From the NCBI GenBank assembly GCA_022600515.1, contig JAHZKG010000014.1:1-43044 (forward strand): 43,044 nucleotides of DNA, given 5' to 3'. This DNA is from Gammaproteobacteria bacterium. GTDB taxonomy: Bacteria; Pseudomonadota; Gammaproteobacteria; Legionellales; Legionellaceae. The notes beneath the pieces are model-generated. The model had not been told where the DNA came from. It searched no databases and saw only the letters and a program-made list of their open reading frames with translations. Numbering within the stretch: position 1 is the stretch's first letter; each line of letters begins with the position of its first letter. The translations under genes were made by a program, and so were the position numbers. This document shows, one piece after another, positions 25,652 through 32,910 of the stretch.

Positions 25652-26860
25652 ATGTCCACGTCGTTGCCACGTGCTTGTGTTTTATTGATGGATTCTTTGG
25701 GTATTGGTGCCAGTGCGGATGCTGTTTTATATGGCGATGAAGGGGCGAATACGTTCGGACATATTCTGTCGGCATCTAAAAAAAGCTTACACCTTCCAAA
25801 TTTGGCGCGTTTAGGGCTGTATCACGCCGCGGTATTAAGTGCGGGAGAGGGCGTGTTTGATGTGTCCGGCTTACCTGCTCCTGAGAGTTATTATGGCTAT
25901 GCTGTTGAGCAGAGTTTAGGTAAAGACACACCCAGTGGCCACTGGGAGCTTGCCGGTGTTCCGGTGCGCTTTGAGTGGGGATATTTTCCTAAACAACCAT
26001 CGTGCTTTCCGCCTGAATTAATTGCTGAATTTATTCAGCGCACAAATATACCCGGTGTGTTGGGTGAAGTACATGCCTCAGGAACCGATATTGTAGAGCA
26101 GCTTGGTGAGCAGCATCAAAAAACAAATCAACCGATTATATATACCTCTGGTGACAGTGTTTTTCAGATTGCAGCACATGAAGAAACGTTTGGTCTTGAG
26201 CGTTTATATGCTTTGTGTGAGGTAGCACGTGAATTAGTCGACACTTACCATATTGGGCGGGTAATCGCGCGGCCTTTTATAGGCTCACCCGGTGCGTTTA
26301 AACGAACCGGCAACCGACGTGATTATTCTGTATTGCCGCCGAGCAAAACACTGTTAGATTACTTAAGCAGTGCCGGACGAGAGGTGATTGCGATTGGCAA
26401 AACAGCTGATATTTTTGCGCATCAAGGCCCCACACAAGTGATCAAAGCAGAAGGAAATATGGCACTGTTTGATGCAACGATTGAGGCCATGAAAACTGCA
26501 CCTCCGGGCAGCTTGGTGTTTACAAACTTTGTTGATTTTGACTCTTTTTTTGGACACCGGCGCGATGTGGACGGCTATGCTGCTGCACTTGAAGCATTTG
26601 ATGCGCGTATTCCTGAACTAGAAGCTGTATTAAAAGCAGATGATTGTGTTTTGATTTCGGCTGATCATGGATGCGACCCAACATTTCCAGGAAGCGAGCA
26701 TACCCGCGAACATGTGCCTGTACTGGCATTTGGCCCTGATATCGAAGGTCAATCGATTGGGGAGCGTGCGAGCTTTTCAGATATGGGCAAAAGCTTAGCC
26801 GAGCATTTAAAGCTGTCAGCAAATATAGAAGGCACTTCTTTTTTGCTACCTAAGGCATAA
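25652..26860 (+). CDS. deoB: phosphopentomutase
   Basis: Encodes 402 residues from the ATG at 25652, which follows AGAGG; the longer frame begins inside the MFS gene and is rejected. It interconverts ribose-1-P or deoxyribose-1-P with the 5-phosphates, linking nucleoside breakdown to the pentose pathway. Alkaline-phosphatase-fold motifs are visible: VLLMDSLGIGASADA (metal Asp), GANTFGHI, KDTPSGHWELAG (phosphorylated Thr), FVDFDSFFGHRRD, and SADHGCDPTFPGSEHTREHV with metal-binding Asp/His. Length matches E. coli DeoB (407). It lies one base after the MFS gene and four bases before a Fur-family gene, so the three are probably one transcript. No other deo gene is nearby. Confidence 0.94.
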   Translation: MSTSLPRACVLLMDSLGIGASADAVLYGDEGANTFGHILSASKKSLHLPNLARLGLYHAAVLSAGEGVFDVSGLPAPESYYGYAVEQSLGKDTPSGHWELAGVPVRFEWGYFPKQPSCFPPELIAEFIQRTNIPGVLGEVHASGTDIVEQLGEQHQKTNQPIIYTSGDSVFQIAAHEETFGLERLYALCEVARELVDTYHIGRVIARPFIGSPGAFKRTGNRRDYSVLPPSKTLLDYLSSAGREVIAIGKTADIFAHQGPTQVIKAEGNMALFDATIEAMKTAPPGSLVFTNFVDFDSFFGHRRDVDGYAAALEAFDARIPELEAVLKADDCVLISADHGCDPTFPGSEHTREHVPVLAFGPDIEGQSIGERASFSDMGKSLAEHLKLSANIEGTSFLLPKA

Positions 26861-26864
26861 GCTC

Positions 26865-27290
26865 ATGGGCTATCCGGCTGCGTTTTTAGTGTATTGTCAG
26901 GGAATACCACTGACACTCACCTCGCTTCGTAAAACCGTGTTATATGCTTTATGGCAAGCAGATAAGCCATTAAAAGCATATGATATTTTAAATAGTTTAC
27001 TTGATGAACAACCCAATGCAACAGCGGCTGCTGTGTATCGCGCATTAGGTTTTTTTGTGACCGCAGGGGTTGTTCATAAAATTGATTCTATTCAATCGTA
27101 TACCCTGTGTGGTGAGCCTGAAACCAAGCTTTGCTCAGAAGTGTTGATGGTTTGCTCTATGTGTCATGGTGTCCGCGAAATACAGGATGAAAAAGTAAGA
27201 AATGCTGTGACGCATTTAGCACATTTGGATGCCTTTAGTTTGAGTGATGATCCCATTGAACTTCGAGGCATGTGTAATACATGCGCATAA
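26865..27290 (+). CDS. zur: Fur-family metal-responsive repressor, Zur-like
   Basis: Encodes 141 residues. The N-terminal winged helix has the Fur-family pattern LTSLRKTVLYALWQADKPLK, then AYDILNSLL and the recognition helix region ATAAAVYRALGFFVTAGVVH. The C-terminal dimer/metal domain has CSMC and CNTC cysteine pairs that form the structural zinc site. The usual HHDH regulatory motif of Fur is absent, and sequence of this type (LxAYDLL, VYRALDFL) is closest in memory to Zur, the zinc-uptake repressor. The start ATG is 4 bases after deoB. No zinc transporter is in the window, and its place behind deoB is unusual. A Fur or other paralogue cannot be fully excluded. Confidence 0.8.
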   Translation: MGYPAAFLVYCQGIPLTLTSLRKTVLYALWQADKPLKAYDILNSLLDEQPNATAAAVYRALGFFVTAGVVHKIDSIQSYTLCGEPETKLCSEVLMVCSMCHGVREIQDEKVRNAVTHLAHLDAFSLSDDPIELRGMCNTCA

Positions 27291-27307
27291 TAAATTCGGC
27301 TTGATTG

Positions 27308-27336
27308 GTTGATTTTTTTAAAAATATCCCCATTTA
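27308..27336 (+). promoter_or_regulatory. candidate heat-shock (sigma32) promoter of hslVU
   Basis: GTTGATT at 27308-27314 and CCCCATTTA at 27328-27336 are separated by 13 bases, resembling the sigma32 pattern CTTGAAA-N13/14-CCCCATnT. Transcription would start about 31 bases before the hslV start. hslVU is a classic heat-shock operon, which supports the reading. Confidence 0.55.
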
Positions 27337-27373
27337 CTTGATATGAAATATTTATATTAATGCGGGAGATACT

Positions 27374-27922
27374 TTGGAACAGTTTCGTGGAACAACCATA
27401 TTGTCGGTGAGAGACGGCAACCAGGTGGTTATCGGAGGCGATGGCCAGGTAACGCAAGGCAGTACGGTCATGAAAGGTAATGCGCGTAAAGTACGGCGCT
27501 TGTACCAAGATAAAGTGATTGCAGGATTTGCAGGCGGCACGGCAGATGCGTTTACTTTATTTGAACGCTTTGAAAGCAAGCTTGAACTGCATCAAGGGCA
27601 CTTGGTACGTGCAGCGGTTGAATTAGCGAAAGATTGGCGTACAGATAAAATGCTACGTCGTCTTGAAGCCTTACTTGTTGTAGCCGACGCAAAAGCCTCT
27701 TTAATTATTACCGGAAACGGGGATGTAATTGAACCTGAAGCAGGCTTAATGGCCATTGGCTCAGGCGGACCGTTTGCACAAGCTGCAGCACGTGGTCTAA
27801 TGGAAAACACAAAATTATCGCCACTTAAAATTGTTGAAAAAGGCTTGAATATCGCCGCTGATATGTGTGTTTATACCAATCAGAATTTAACCATTGAAAA
27901 ACTGGATGTGAACCATGGCTAG
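27374..27922 (+). CDS. hslV: ATP-dependent protease peptidase subunit HslV (ClpQ)
   Basis: Encodes 182 residues. HslV forms the two stacked hexamers of the HslVU protease, which degrades misfolded and regulatory proteins in the cytosol. Start is a TTG at 27374 with GGGAG 5 bases upstream, giving the propeptide MEQFRG, which is removed to expose the nucleophile Thr7 of TTILSV. Further conserved features are GGDGQVTQG, the active-site Lys region [20 protein letters not shown] and [17 protein letters not shown] propeptide longer than the usual one or two residues is common in non-enteric members. The stop overlaps hslU by eight bases, so translation is coupled. Confidence 0.95.
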   Translation: MEQFRGTTILSVRDGNQVVIGGDGQVTQGSTVMKGNARKVRRLYQDKVIAGFAGGTADAFTLFERFESKLELHQGHLVRAAVELAKDWRTDKMLRRLEALLVVADAKASLIITGNGDVIEPEAGLMAIGSGGPFAQAAARGLMENTKLSPLKIVEKGLNIAADMCVYTNQNLTIEKLDVNHG

Positions 27923-29303
27923 TATTGTAGCAACCGCTGAAAAACAGGACACGATTGAAATGCCTAAAATAGAAGCGCTGACCGCTCGTGCAAATATGAC
28001 ACCTCGAGAAATTGTTGAGGAATTAGACAAGCATATTATTGGGCAAGATGATGCAAAGCGTGCGGTTGCAATTGCACTGCGTAATCGTTGGCGCCGAATG
28101 CAAATTCCAGATAAAGCGTTGCGCGCTGAGATTATGCCTAAAAATATTCTAATGATTGGGCCAACCGGTGTGGGTAAAACCGAAATAGCGAGACGTCTTG
28201 CGCGTTTAGCTGATGCACCGTTTATTAAAGTTGAAGCCACTAAGTTTACAGAGGTGGGATATGTTGGACGTGATGTTGAATCGATTATTCGTGATTTGGC
28301 CGATATTGGATTTAAATTAGCACGTGAACGTGCAATGGAAAAAGTAGAGCAACAAGCGGAAGATGCAGCTGAAGAGCGTGTTTTAGATGCATTATTGCCT
28401 CCGACAGAAGGGGAAGAACGGCGTGATTCATCAGCACGACAAAAGTTTAGAAAGCAATTAAGAGAAGGCAAGTTAGATGAGCAAGTGATTGAAATTAAGG
28501 TTTCGTCATCACCTGTTGGGATTGAAATCATGGCGCCTCCTGGTATGGAAGAAATGACCAATCAGTTGCAATCTATGTTCCAACAAGTGGGCTCAGAGAA
28601 AGTAAAACGCCGAGAGTTACCGATTTATAAAGCAATGAAAGTGCTGCGTGAAGAAGAAGCGGCTAAGCTTGTGAATGAAGAAGAAATCAAGCTGCAAGCC
28701 ATTGAGTCAGTTGAACAAAATGGATTTGTTTTTATTGATGAAATTGATAAGGTTGCGAAACGTGCAGAACAGGGCGGTGGCGATGTGTCACGCGAAGGGG
28801 TTCAGCGTGATTTACTGCCGTTGGTGGAAGGCTCAGCTGTTTCTACCAAATATGGTGTGATTAAAACGGATCATATTTTATTTATTGCATCGGGTGCATT
28901 TCATGTGTCAAAACCTTCAGATTTAATTGCTGAGCTTCAAGGGCGTTTACCGATTCGAGTCGAATTAACAGCGCTTAGCGTTGAAGATTTCATTCAAATT
29001 CTGACAGAACCTTATGCCTCACTGACCGAGCAATATTCAGCGTTAATAGCAACAGAAGGCGTTACGCTCTCGTTTGATAAAAGTGGGGTGAAACGCATTG
29101 CAGAAGTTGCATGGCAAGTGAACGAACGGACAGAAAACATTGGTGCACGGCGTTTATATACGGTGATGGAGCGTTTACTTGAAACAGTATCATTTGAAGC
29201 AACAGATAAATCAGGTGATAAAGTGAAAGTAACACGAGACTATGTACAGAAGCATTTAGGTGCACTGGTCGAAGACGAAGATTTAGCGCGTTATATTTTA
29301 TAG
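27915..29303 (+). CDS. hslU: ATP-dependent protease ATPase subunit HslU (ClpY)
   Basis: Encodes 462 residues (E. coli 443); the extra length is an N-terminal extension of about 20 residues before the conserved [20 protein letters not shown]. HslU is the AAA+ unfoldase that feeds HslV. Walker A is [11 protein letters not shown], Walker [11 protein letters not shown], the pore loop lies in [12 protein letters not shown], the I domain spans about 110-245, and sensor 2 is in [14 protein letters not shown]. The C-terminal DLARYIL tail, which docks into HslV, is intact. An in-frame ATG at 27996 would give a start nearer to the family norm, but ATG 27915 overlaps hslV in the usual coupled manner. 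Confidence 0.95.
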   Translation: MASIVATAEKQDTIEMPKIEALTARANMTPREIVEELDKHIIGQDDAKRAVAIALRNRWRRMQIPDKALRAEIMPKNILMIGPTGVGKTEIARRLARLADAPFIKVEATKFTEVGYVGRDVESIIRDLADIGFKLARERAMEKVEQQAEDAAEERVLDALLPPTEGEERRDSSARQKFRKQLREGKLDEQVIEIKVSSSPVGIEIMAPPGMEEMTNQLQSMFQQVGSEKVKRRELPIYKAMKVLREEEAAKLVNEEEIKLQAIESVEQNGFVFIDEIDKVAKRAEQGGGDVSREGVQRDLLPLVEGSAVSTKYGVIKTDHILFIASGAFHVSKPSDLIAELQGRLPIRVELTALSVEDFIQILTEPYASLTEQYSALIATEGVTLSFDKSGVKRIAEVAWQVNERTENIGARRLYTVMERLLETVSFEATDKSGDKVKVTRDYVQKHLGALVEDEDLARYIL

Positions 29304-29318
29304 TGCTTGCCGTATTTT

Positions 29319-29828
29319 TTACGTCGACGGTCCTTTATTAGGGCCGGAGGGCTTTGCAGGTTCAGCTTTTGATAAATTATCTATAGTATTTTTTATGACC
29401 GGTTGGTAGGTACTGCTTAGCGCTTGCTCTATCGAGCCGGTGTTTGCTATTTGTTTACTCGCACTTAAAGCGCTCCCTAGAACGCTTGTTGCATTCGTTA
29501 TCGGCCCTGTGCCGACAACGTCTTTCACTATTGAAGTGAGTCTTCCTGTGATATTGGGAAAAAGAGCGGCACCTACGATATCAAAAGGTAGACTGGTTAT
29601 ATCTCTAATCATAGTTGAAGGAAGAGATGTAGCCGTCGTTACCAAGCTTACGGTTGCTTTCAACAGCTTATCAATGCCTGTAACGAGGCCTGTAACGGCA
29701 TTAACAGGCACATTAATGCGTAAGTTCACTACTGCACTCAATATGGCCTCAGTCCCTTCGATAGCCTTAACCGGCGACATAGCACTCGCTATACTGCTTG
29801 AGGTATTGTCGGATTTAGATTCTGCCAT
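29319..29828 (-). CDS. hypothetical protein, Ser/Thr/Val-rich, weakly hydrophobic
   Basis: Encodes 169 residues; ATG at 29828 with AGGTTAAATC upstream. I recognise no family. The protein is dominated by Ser, Thr, Ala, Val and Ile, with amphipathic stretches such as NVPVNAVTGLVTGIDKLLKA and GPITNATSVLGSALSASKQI, and a Pro/Lys-rich C-terminal tail (KPSGPNKGPST). There is no signal peptide. An overlapping plus-strand frame (29440-29835) is also open but has no ribosome-binding site and a repeat-like hydrophobic translation, so the minus-strand reading is preferred. The composition recalls secreted or membrane-associating accessory proteins. It converges on hslU and is divergent from the decayed peptidase gene. 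Confidence 0.5.
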   Translation of the reverse strand: MAESKSDNTSSSIASAMSPVKAIEGTEAILSAVVNLRINVPVNAVTGLVTGIDKLLKATVSLVTTATSLPSTMIRDITSLPFDIVGAALFPNITGRLTSIVKDVVGTGPITNATSVLGSALSASKQIANTGSIEQALSSTYQPVIKNTIDNLSKAEPAKPSGPNKGPST

Positions 29829-29958
29829 GATTTAACCTGTAAAAAAAGCGATTTAAATAGCTGAGTTGGTTTAATTGAAGTACATAATGTAATTTAAATT
29901 ATCTATTTATGCGCAAATATGATACATAATAGCAACTTTAGCTGTTTTGGGTTTTTGT

Positions 29959-31151
29959 ATGCGGTTGCCTCATGTTATTTACTTAGTCTGTAGTATGCTC
30001 TATTCATCACTCTCGCTTGCCGTAGATATCCGAAGAGAACAGTTTCCTATTGAAGCTTATGCTCAAGATATTAATACTTATATTTCGCCCGATAATCCAA
30101 AATACAATCAAAATATATTAACACCACAGAATCAAGCGTTGCGCCTTAAGCAGTCTTATAATCATTATTATTCGAGCGATTCAAGTGGCTTGTCTCCTTG
30201 GAGTGAATCAATGGTGAATGCAATTTCTCCTCAGCTTAAAACAACAGAGATAGCATTACTCAATACATTTAATAATCAAACACAAGATAATGCACATCAG
30301 CATTATGCTGAAAATTTTAGAAAACATGATGCGGTTTGGTGGCATGCAATACAAAAAAAATCTAAATTTAGAGCACTTAGATCATGCGATGTATGATGCT
30401 AAAAATCGAGCAATTCTAGTCAATAATACGGCTGCACGTATGCTGCCCGATGCGGCGCCTGATTTCTTTGATGAGCGCACAGCCGGAGAAGGCTTTCGCA
30501 GTGTTTCCATTAAACACACGTGATGCACGAGAAACATTAATCTTGATTCCTGTTAAAAATGCACAAAATCAAGCGGTTATTAAAGCAGGTGTGATTAATA
30601 CAAAAGCTGCGGCAGCAATGCCTTTGTCTGCATCGCCTCATAATATAAGTCGTATAATTCAGCAGCTACAACATCGCGCATATGGTTGGGGTGGCGTGTT
30701 TTTATTGAATGATTGCTCACAAGAAATGAAGAGTTTATTCACGCCGTTTGGTATTTGGTTACCCAGAAACTCAGGTATGCAGCAAAAGTTAAATAAAACC
30801 ATGGATATATCAGACTATACGGTTGAAAAACGCCTTGATGCTTTAAAATTCGAAGGACATGCACTCATGACGTTGATTTATAAAAAAGGCCATATCATGC
30901 TGTACGTTGGTAACATGCGCATTAATAATCAACTAGAAGCGATTAGCTATCAAAATGTATGGACGCTTTCTCCTGCAAGTAGAGACACCCGCTATGTGAT
31001 TGGTGGGAGTGTGTTTTTGCCTATGTTGAAGGTTTACCCAGAAAATCACAAGGTAAGCTCCCAAGTCAATGGGCCGACATTTAAATTAGTTCAGCTTGAT
31101 GCATTTGAAGGAGAGCACATCTCACCCGAGGCCTTTGCTACAACACATTAG
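29959..31151 (+). pseudogene. NlpC/P60 (C40) cell-wall peptidase with SH3 region, frameshifted
   Basis: Three consecutive frames together read as one broken gene. Frame 1 (29959-30396) gives a signal peptide (MRLPHVIYLVCSMLYSSLSL) and the N-terminal region, ending soon after an 8-A run at 30352-30359. Frame 2 carries on with LEHLDHAMYDAKNRAILVNN and ends at FFDERTAGEGF. Frame 3 resumes near 30490 with VFPLNTRDARETLILIPVKN and runs to 31151. Frame 3 holds the peptidase domain: YGWGGVFLLNDCS with catalytic Cys, FGIWLPRNSGMQ and HIMLYVG with catalytic His. Between GEGF and ETLILIPV the bulk of the expected SH3 segment is missing. Intact relatives cleave peptidoglycan stem peptides in the periplasm. 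Two single-base insertions plus a deletion would explain it; the last frame alone could still make a fragment without a signal peptide. Confidence 0.75.
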
Positions 31152-31296
31152 TTTACCTAATAAGAGTGGATATCTTAGAGGCTTTGTATAATAACGGGTC
31201 GTCTATGCCCGTCAGACTTCAAGATGCGATGATTAGACAGGAAAACGTATTTTATGGGGGCCGAGTGAACAAGAATTTTCTGTCTTTAATATAGTC

Positions 31297-31302
31297 TATA
31301 CT
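31297..31302 (+). promoter_or_regulatory. candidate -10 element (TATACT) of the duplicated-repeat protein gene
   Basis: TATACT inside AGTCTATACTT, 38 bases before the ATG at 31341. The same 11-base string precedes the second DUF4116 gene. CTTTAATAT lies just upstream at 31284-31292. Confidence 0.4.
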
Positions 31303-31340
31303 TTTAAATAGTATGGGTTAATTATATAAGGGGTAGGGGT

Positions 31341-32432
31341 ATGCCTGTTTCACAGTGGAGAGCGATTTTTTATCAATCGAAGGAAGCTCGGGTACTAGAG
31401 CGCTCTTTGTCACCTGTTTTAATCGAGTCTACTGATAATTTAAAAACGACAGCACATACAGATGTTAAACATAGACGCATTACACTCAATGTGTCTCAGT
31501 CACCTATAAAATGTGCGCTCAGTTACGCGTATGAGTTAAAAAATCTTGAACACGCCAATGAATATTCGAAATTGATTACGTTAGCTAAAGAAAAAGAAAT
31601 CAGCAAGGGCGCTTTTGTTAAAGGCATTATTCATTTGGAAGCCGAAGCAATTTACTTTAGGTGTAAAGTATTTAATGAGATAGGGGTAGGTTCGGATAGT
31701 CCTATTCTGAACCAAGCTTATTCAGACATTTATGCTTTATCAGGAGAAAAAACAAAAGATGAAGTGATTAAGCAAATAGCTTCATATATTAAAGACAATG
31801 GGGTTGTAAGGCGAGAGTATCCAGCAAAAAAATATTATGCGGACTCTTATGATTTTCATAGCGGAAGTAAAGCATGGCCTAAGCATTATGATGAGAAACG
31901 TTCCGAGTCTGTTGTAATTGCTCATGACAGTGAAGAAGAACAAACGCTTTCTCAGTCATCAAGGCTGCGTGTGCTCAGTGATGCCAATGAATATTCGAGA
32001 TTGATTGCGTTAGCTAAAGAGACAAAAATTAGTAAAGCCGAGTTTGTTAAAGGCATTCTTCGTTTAGAAGCCGAAGCAATTTATTTTAAATGTAAAGTAT
32101 TTAATGAGACAGAGACAGATGGGAAGCCCCTTCCTTGTCGGCAAGCTTATTTAGATATTTACTCTTTATCAGGGACAGCCACAAAAGAGGAGGTCATCAA
32201 TAAAATGGCTTCATATATGAAAGATAGTGGCGTTGTAAGGCGAGAGTACTCAGCAAAAAAATATTATGCGGATTCTTATGATTTTCATAGCGGAAGTAAA
32301 GCATGGCCTGAGCATTATAATGAGAAACGTTCCGAGTCTGTTGTAATCGCTCATGACATTAAAAAAACATTAGAACGTTTTAAATCAGAAGATGATACGG
32401 ATGAAAAAGAGAGTAAAAATAAAAACATATAA
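31341..32432 (+). CDS. effector-like protein with two tandem homologous domains
   Basis: Encodes 363 residues; ATG preceded by AAGGGGTAGGGG. I recognise no family. Residues about 72-196 and 215-339 are homologous (period 143 residues): each starts ANEYSxLIxLAKE, continues with FVKGIxxLEAEAIYFxCKVF and ends KKYYADSYDFHSGSKAWP then EKRSESVVIAHD. The first 70 residues are unrelated. Each unit looks mainly helical in its first two thirds. There is no signal peptide or membrane segment. The last 25 residues (KSEDDTDEKESKNKNI) are acidic then basic, resembling the 'E-block' signal described for Dot/Icm substrates. Secretion through a type IVB system is therefore plausible but inferred. The gene lies alone, following a dead peptidase gene. 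Confidence 0.75.
   Translation: MPVSQWRAIFYQSKEARVLERSLSPVLIESTDNLKTTAHTDVKHRRITLNVSQSPIKCALSYAYELKNLEHANEYSKLITLAKEKEISKGAFVKGIIHLEAEAIYFRCKVFNEIGVGSDSPILNQAYSDIYALSGEKTKDEVIKQIASYIKDNGVVRREYPAKKYYADSYDFHSGSKAWPKHYDEKRSESVVIAHDSEEEQTLSQSSRLRVLSDANEYSRLIALAKETKISKAEFVKGILRLEAEAIYFKCKVFNETETDGKPLPCRQAYLDIYSLSGTATKEEVINKMASYMKDSGVVRREYSAKKYYADSYDFHSGSKAWPEHYNEKRSESVVIAHDIKKTLERFKSEDDTDEKESKNKNI
31554..31928 (+). repeat. intragenic repeat unit 1
   Basis: Codes for residues 72-196 of the duplicated protein. Its last ~125 bases are much more alike to unit 2 than its first part. Confidence 0.85.
31983..32357 (+). repeat. intragenic repeat unit 2
   Basis: Codes for residues 215-339. By eye about six to eight base differences occur over the last 125 bases compared with unit 1, against many more in the first 250. 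Confidence 0.85.
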
Positions 32433-32535
32433 AATATTTTTCATAATCTTTTGATAGGATTAAAGTGAGGCGCATAAGGCATAGGTCACGAGAAAACGTC
32501 ACTGTTAACAGCGCTTATTTTTCGGGGGATAACCG

Positions 32536-32898
32536 TTATTCTTTAAGCTCTATCACCACAACAATAATGGGATGTTTTGTCATATTTTCATCTTGATGTA
32601 GTTCATCAGGCAAATCTTTTTTTAAGTAGTATGTTCTGTTTTTTTTAAGCTTCAAATAATGGATATCACCTTTGTCATTGGTTATTTTTAATAATCCATT
32701 ACTGAGGGCAACAAGCACTCGGTCATAATCATGGCGATGCATGCTTAAAACTTGGTTGGATTTCGGATGAATTACAGTCTTCCAGACGTTTACTTTGCTA
32801 TTAGAAAATTCTGTTATACGTGTGGTTGATTGTGCGTAGGCTATATTGACAGCACTGACGAAAATTAAAAAAATGAATAGAGTTATATTTTTTATCAT
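32536..32898 (-). CDS. small exported cupin-fold protein
   Basis: Encodes 120 residues. Residues 1-22 are a signal peptide (MIKNITLFIFLIFVSAVNIA, cleavage near AYA-Q). The mature part reads as a small beta-barrel: WKTVIHPKSNQVLSMHRHDY has the cupin-type HxH, then DRVLVALSNGLLKITNDKGD, YYLKKDLPDELHQDEN and a last strand PIIVVVIELKE. The second cupin motif histidine may be the His of LHQDEN. The gene starts 12 bases after the RND permease stop on the same strand, so it probably shares the efflux transcript. Function is unknown; it might be a periplasmic metal- or ligand-binding protein. Cupin assignment is by pattern only. Confidence 0.65.
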   Translation of the reverse strand: MIKNITLFIFLIFVSAVNIAYAQSTTRITEFSNSKVNVWKTVIHPKSNQVLSMHRHDYDRVLVALSNGLLKITNDKGDIHYLKLKKNRTYYLKKDLPDELHQDENMTKHPIIVVVIELKE

Positions 32899-32910
32899 GC
32901 TTTAAAGCCT

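Noticed and set aside
27887-28561. 224-residue minus-strand frame inside hslU
   Set aside because: Antisense shadow of a conserved gene, Ser/Ile/Arg-rich without motifs.
29440-29835. 131-residue plus-strand frame opposite the orphan gene
   Set aside because: No ribosome-binding site; the minus-strand frame is longer and has AGGTTAAATC before an ATG. Kept only as a caveat.
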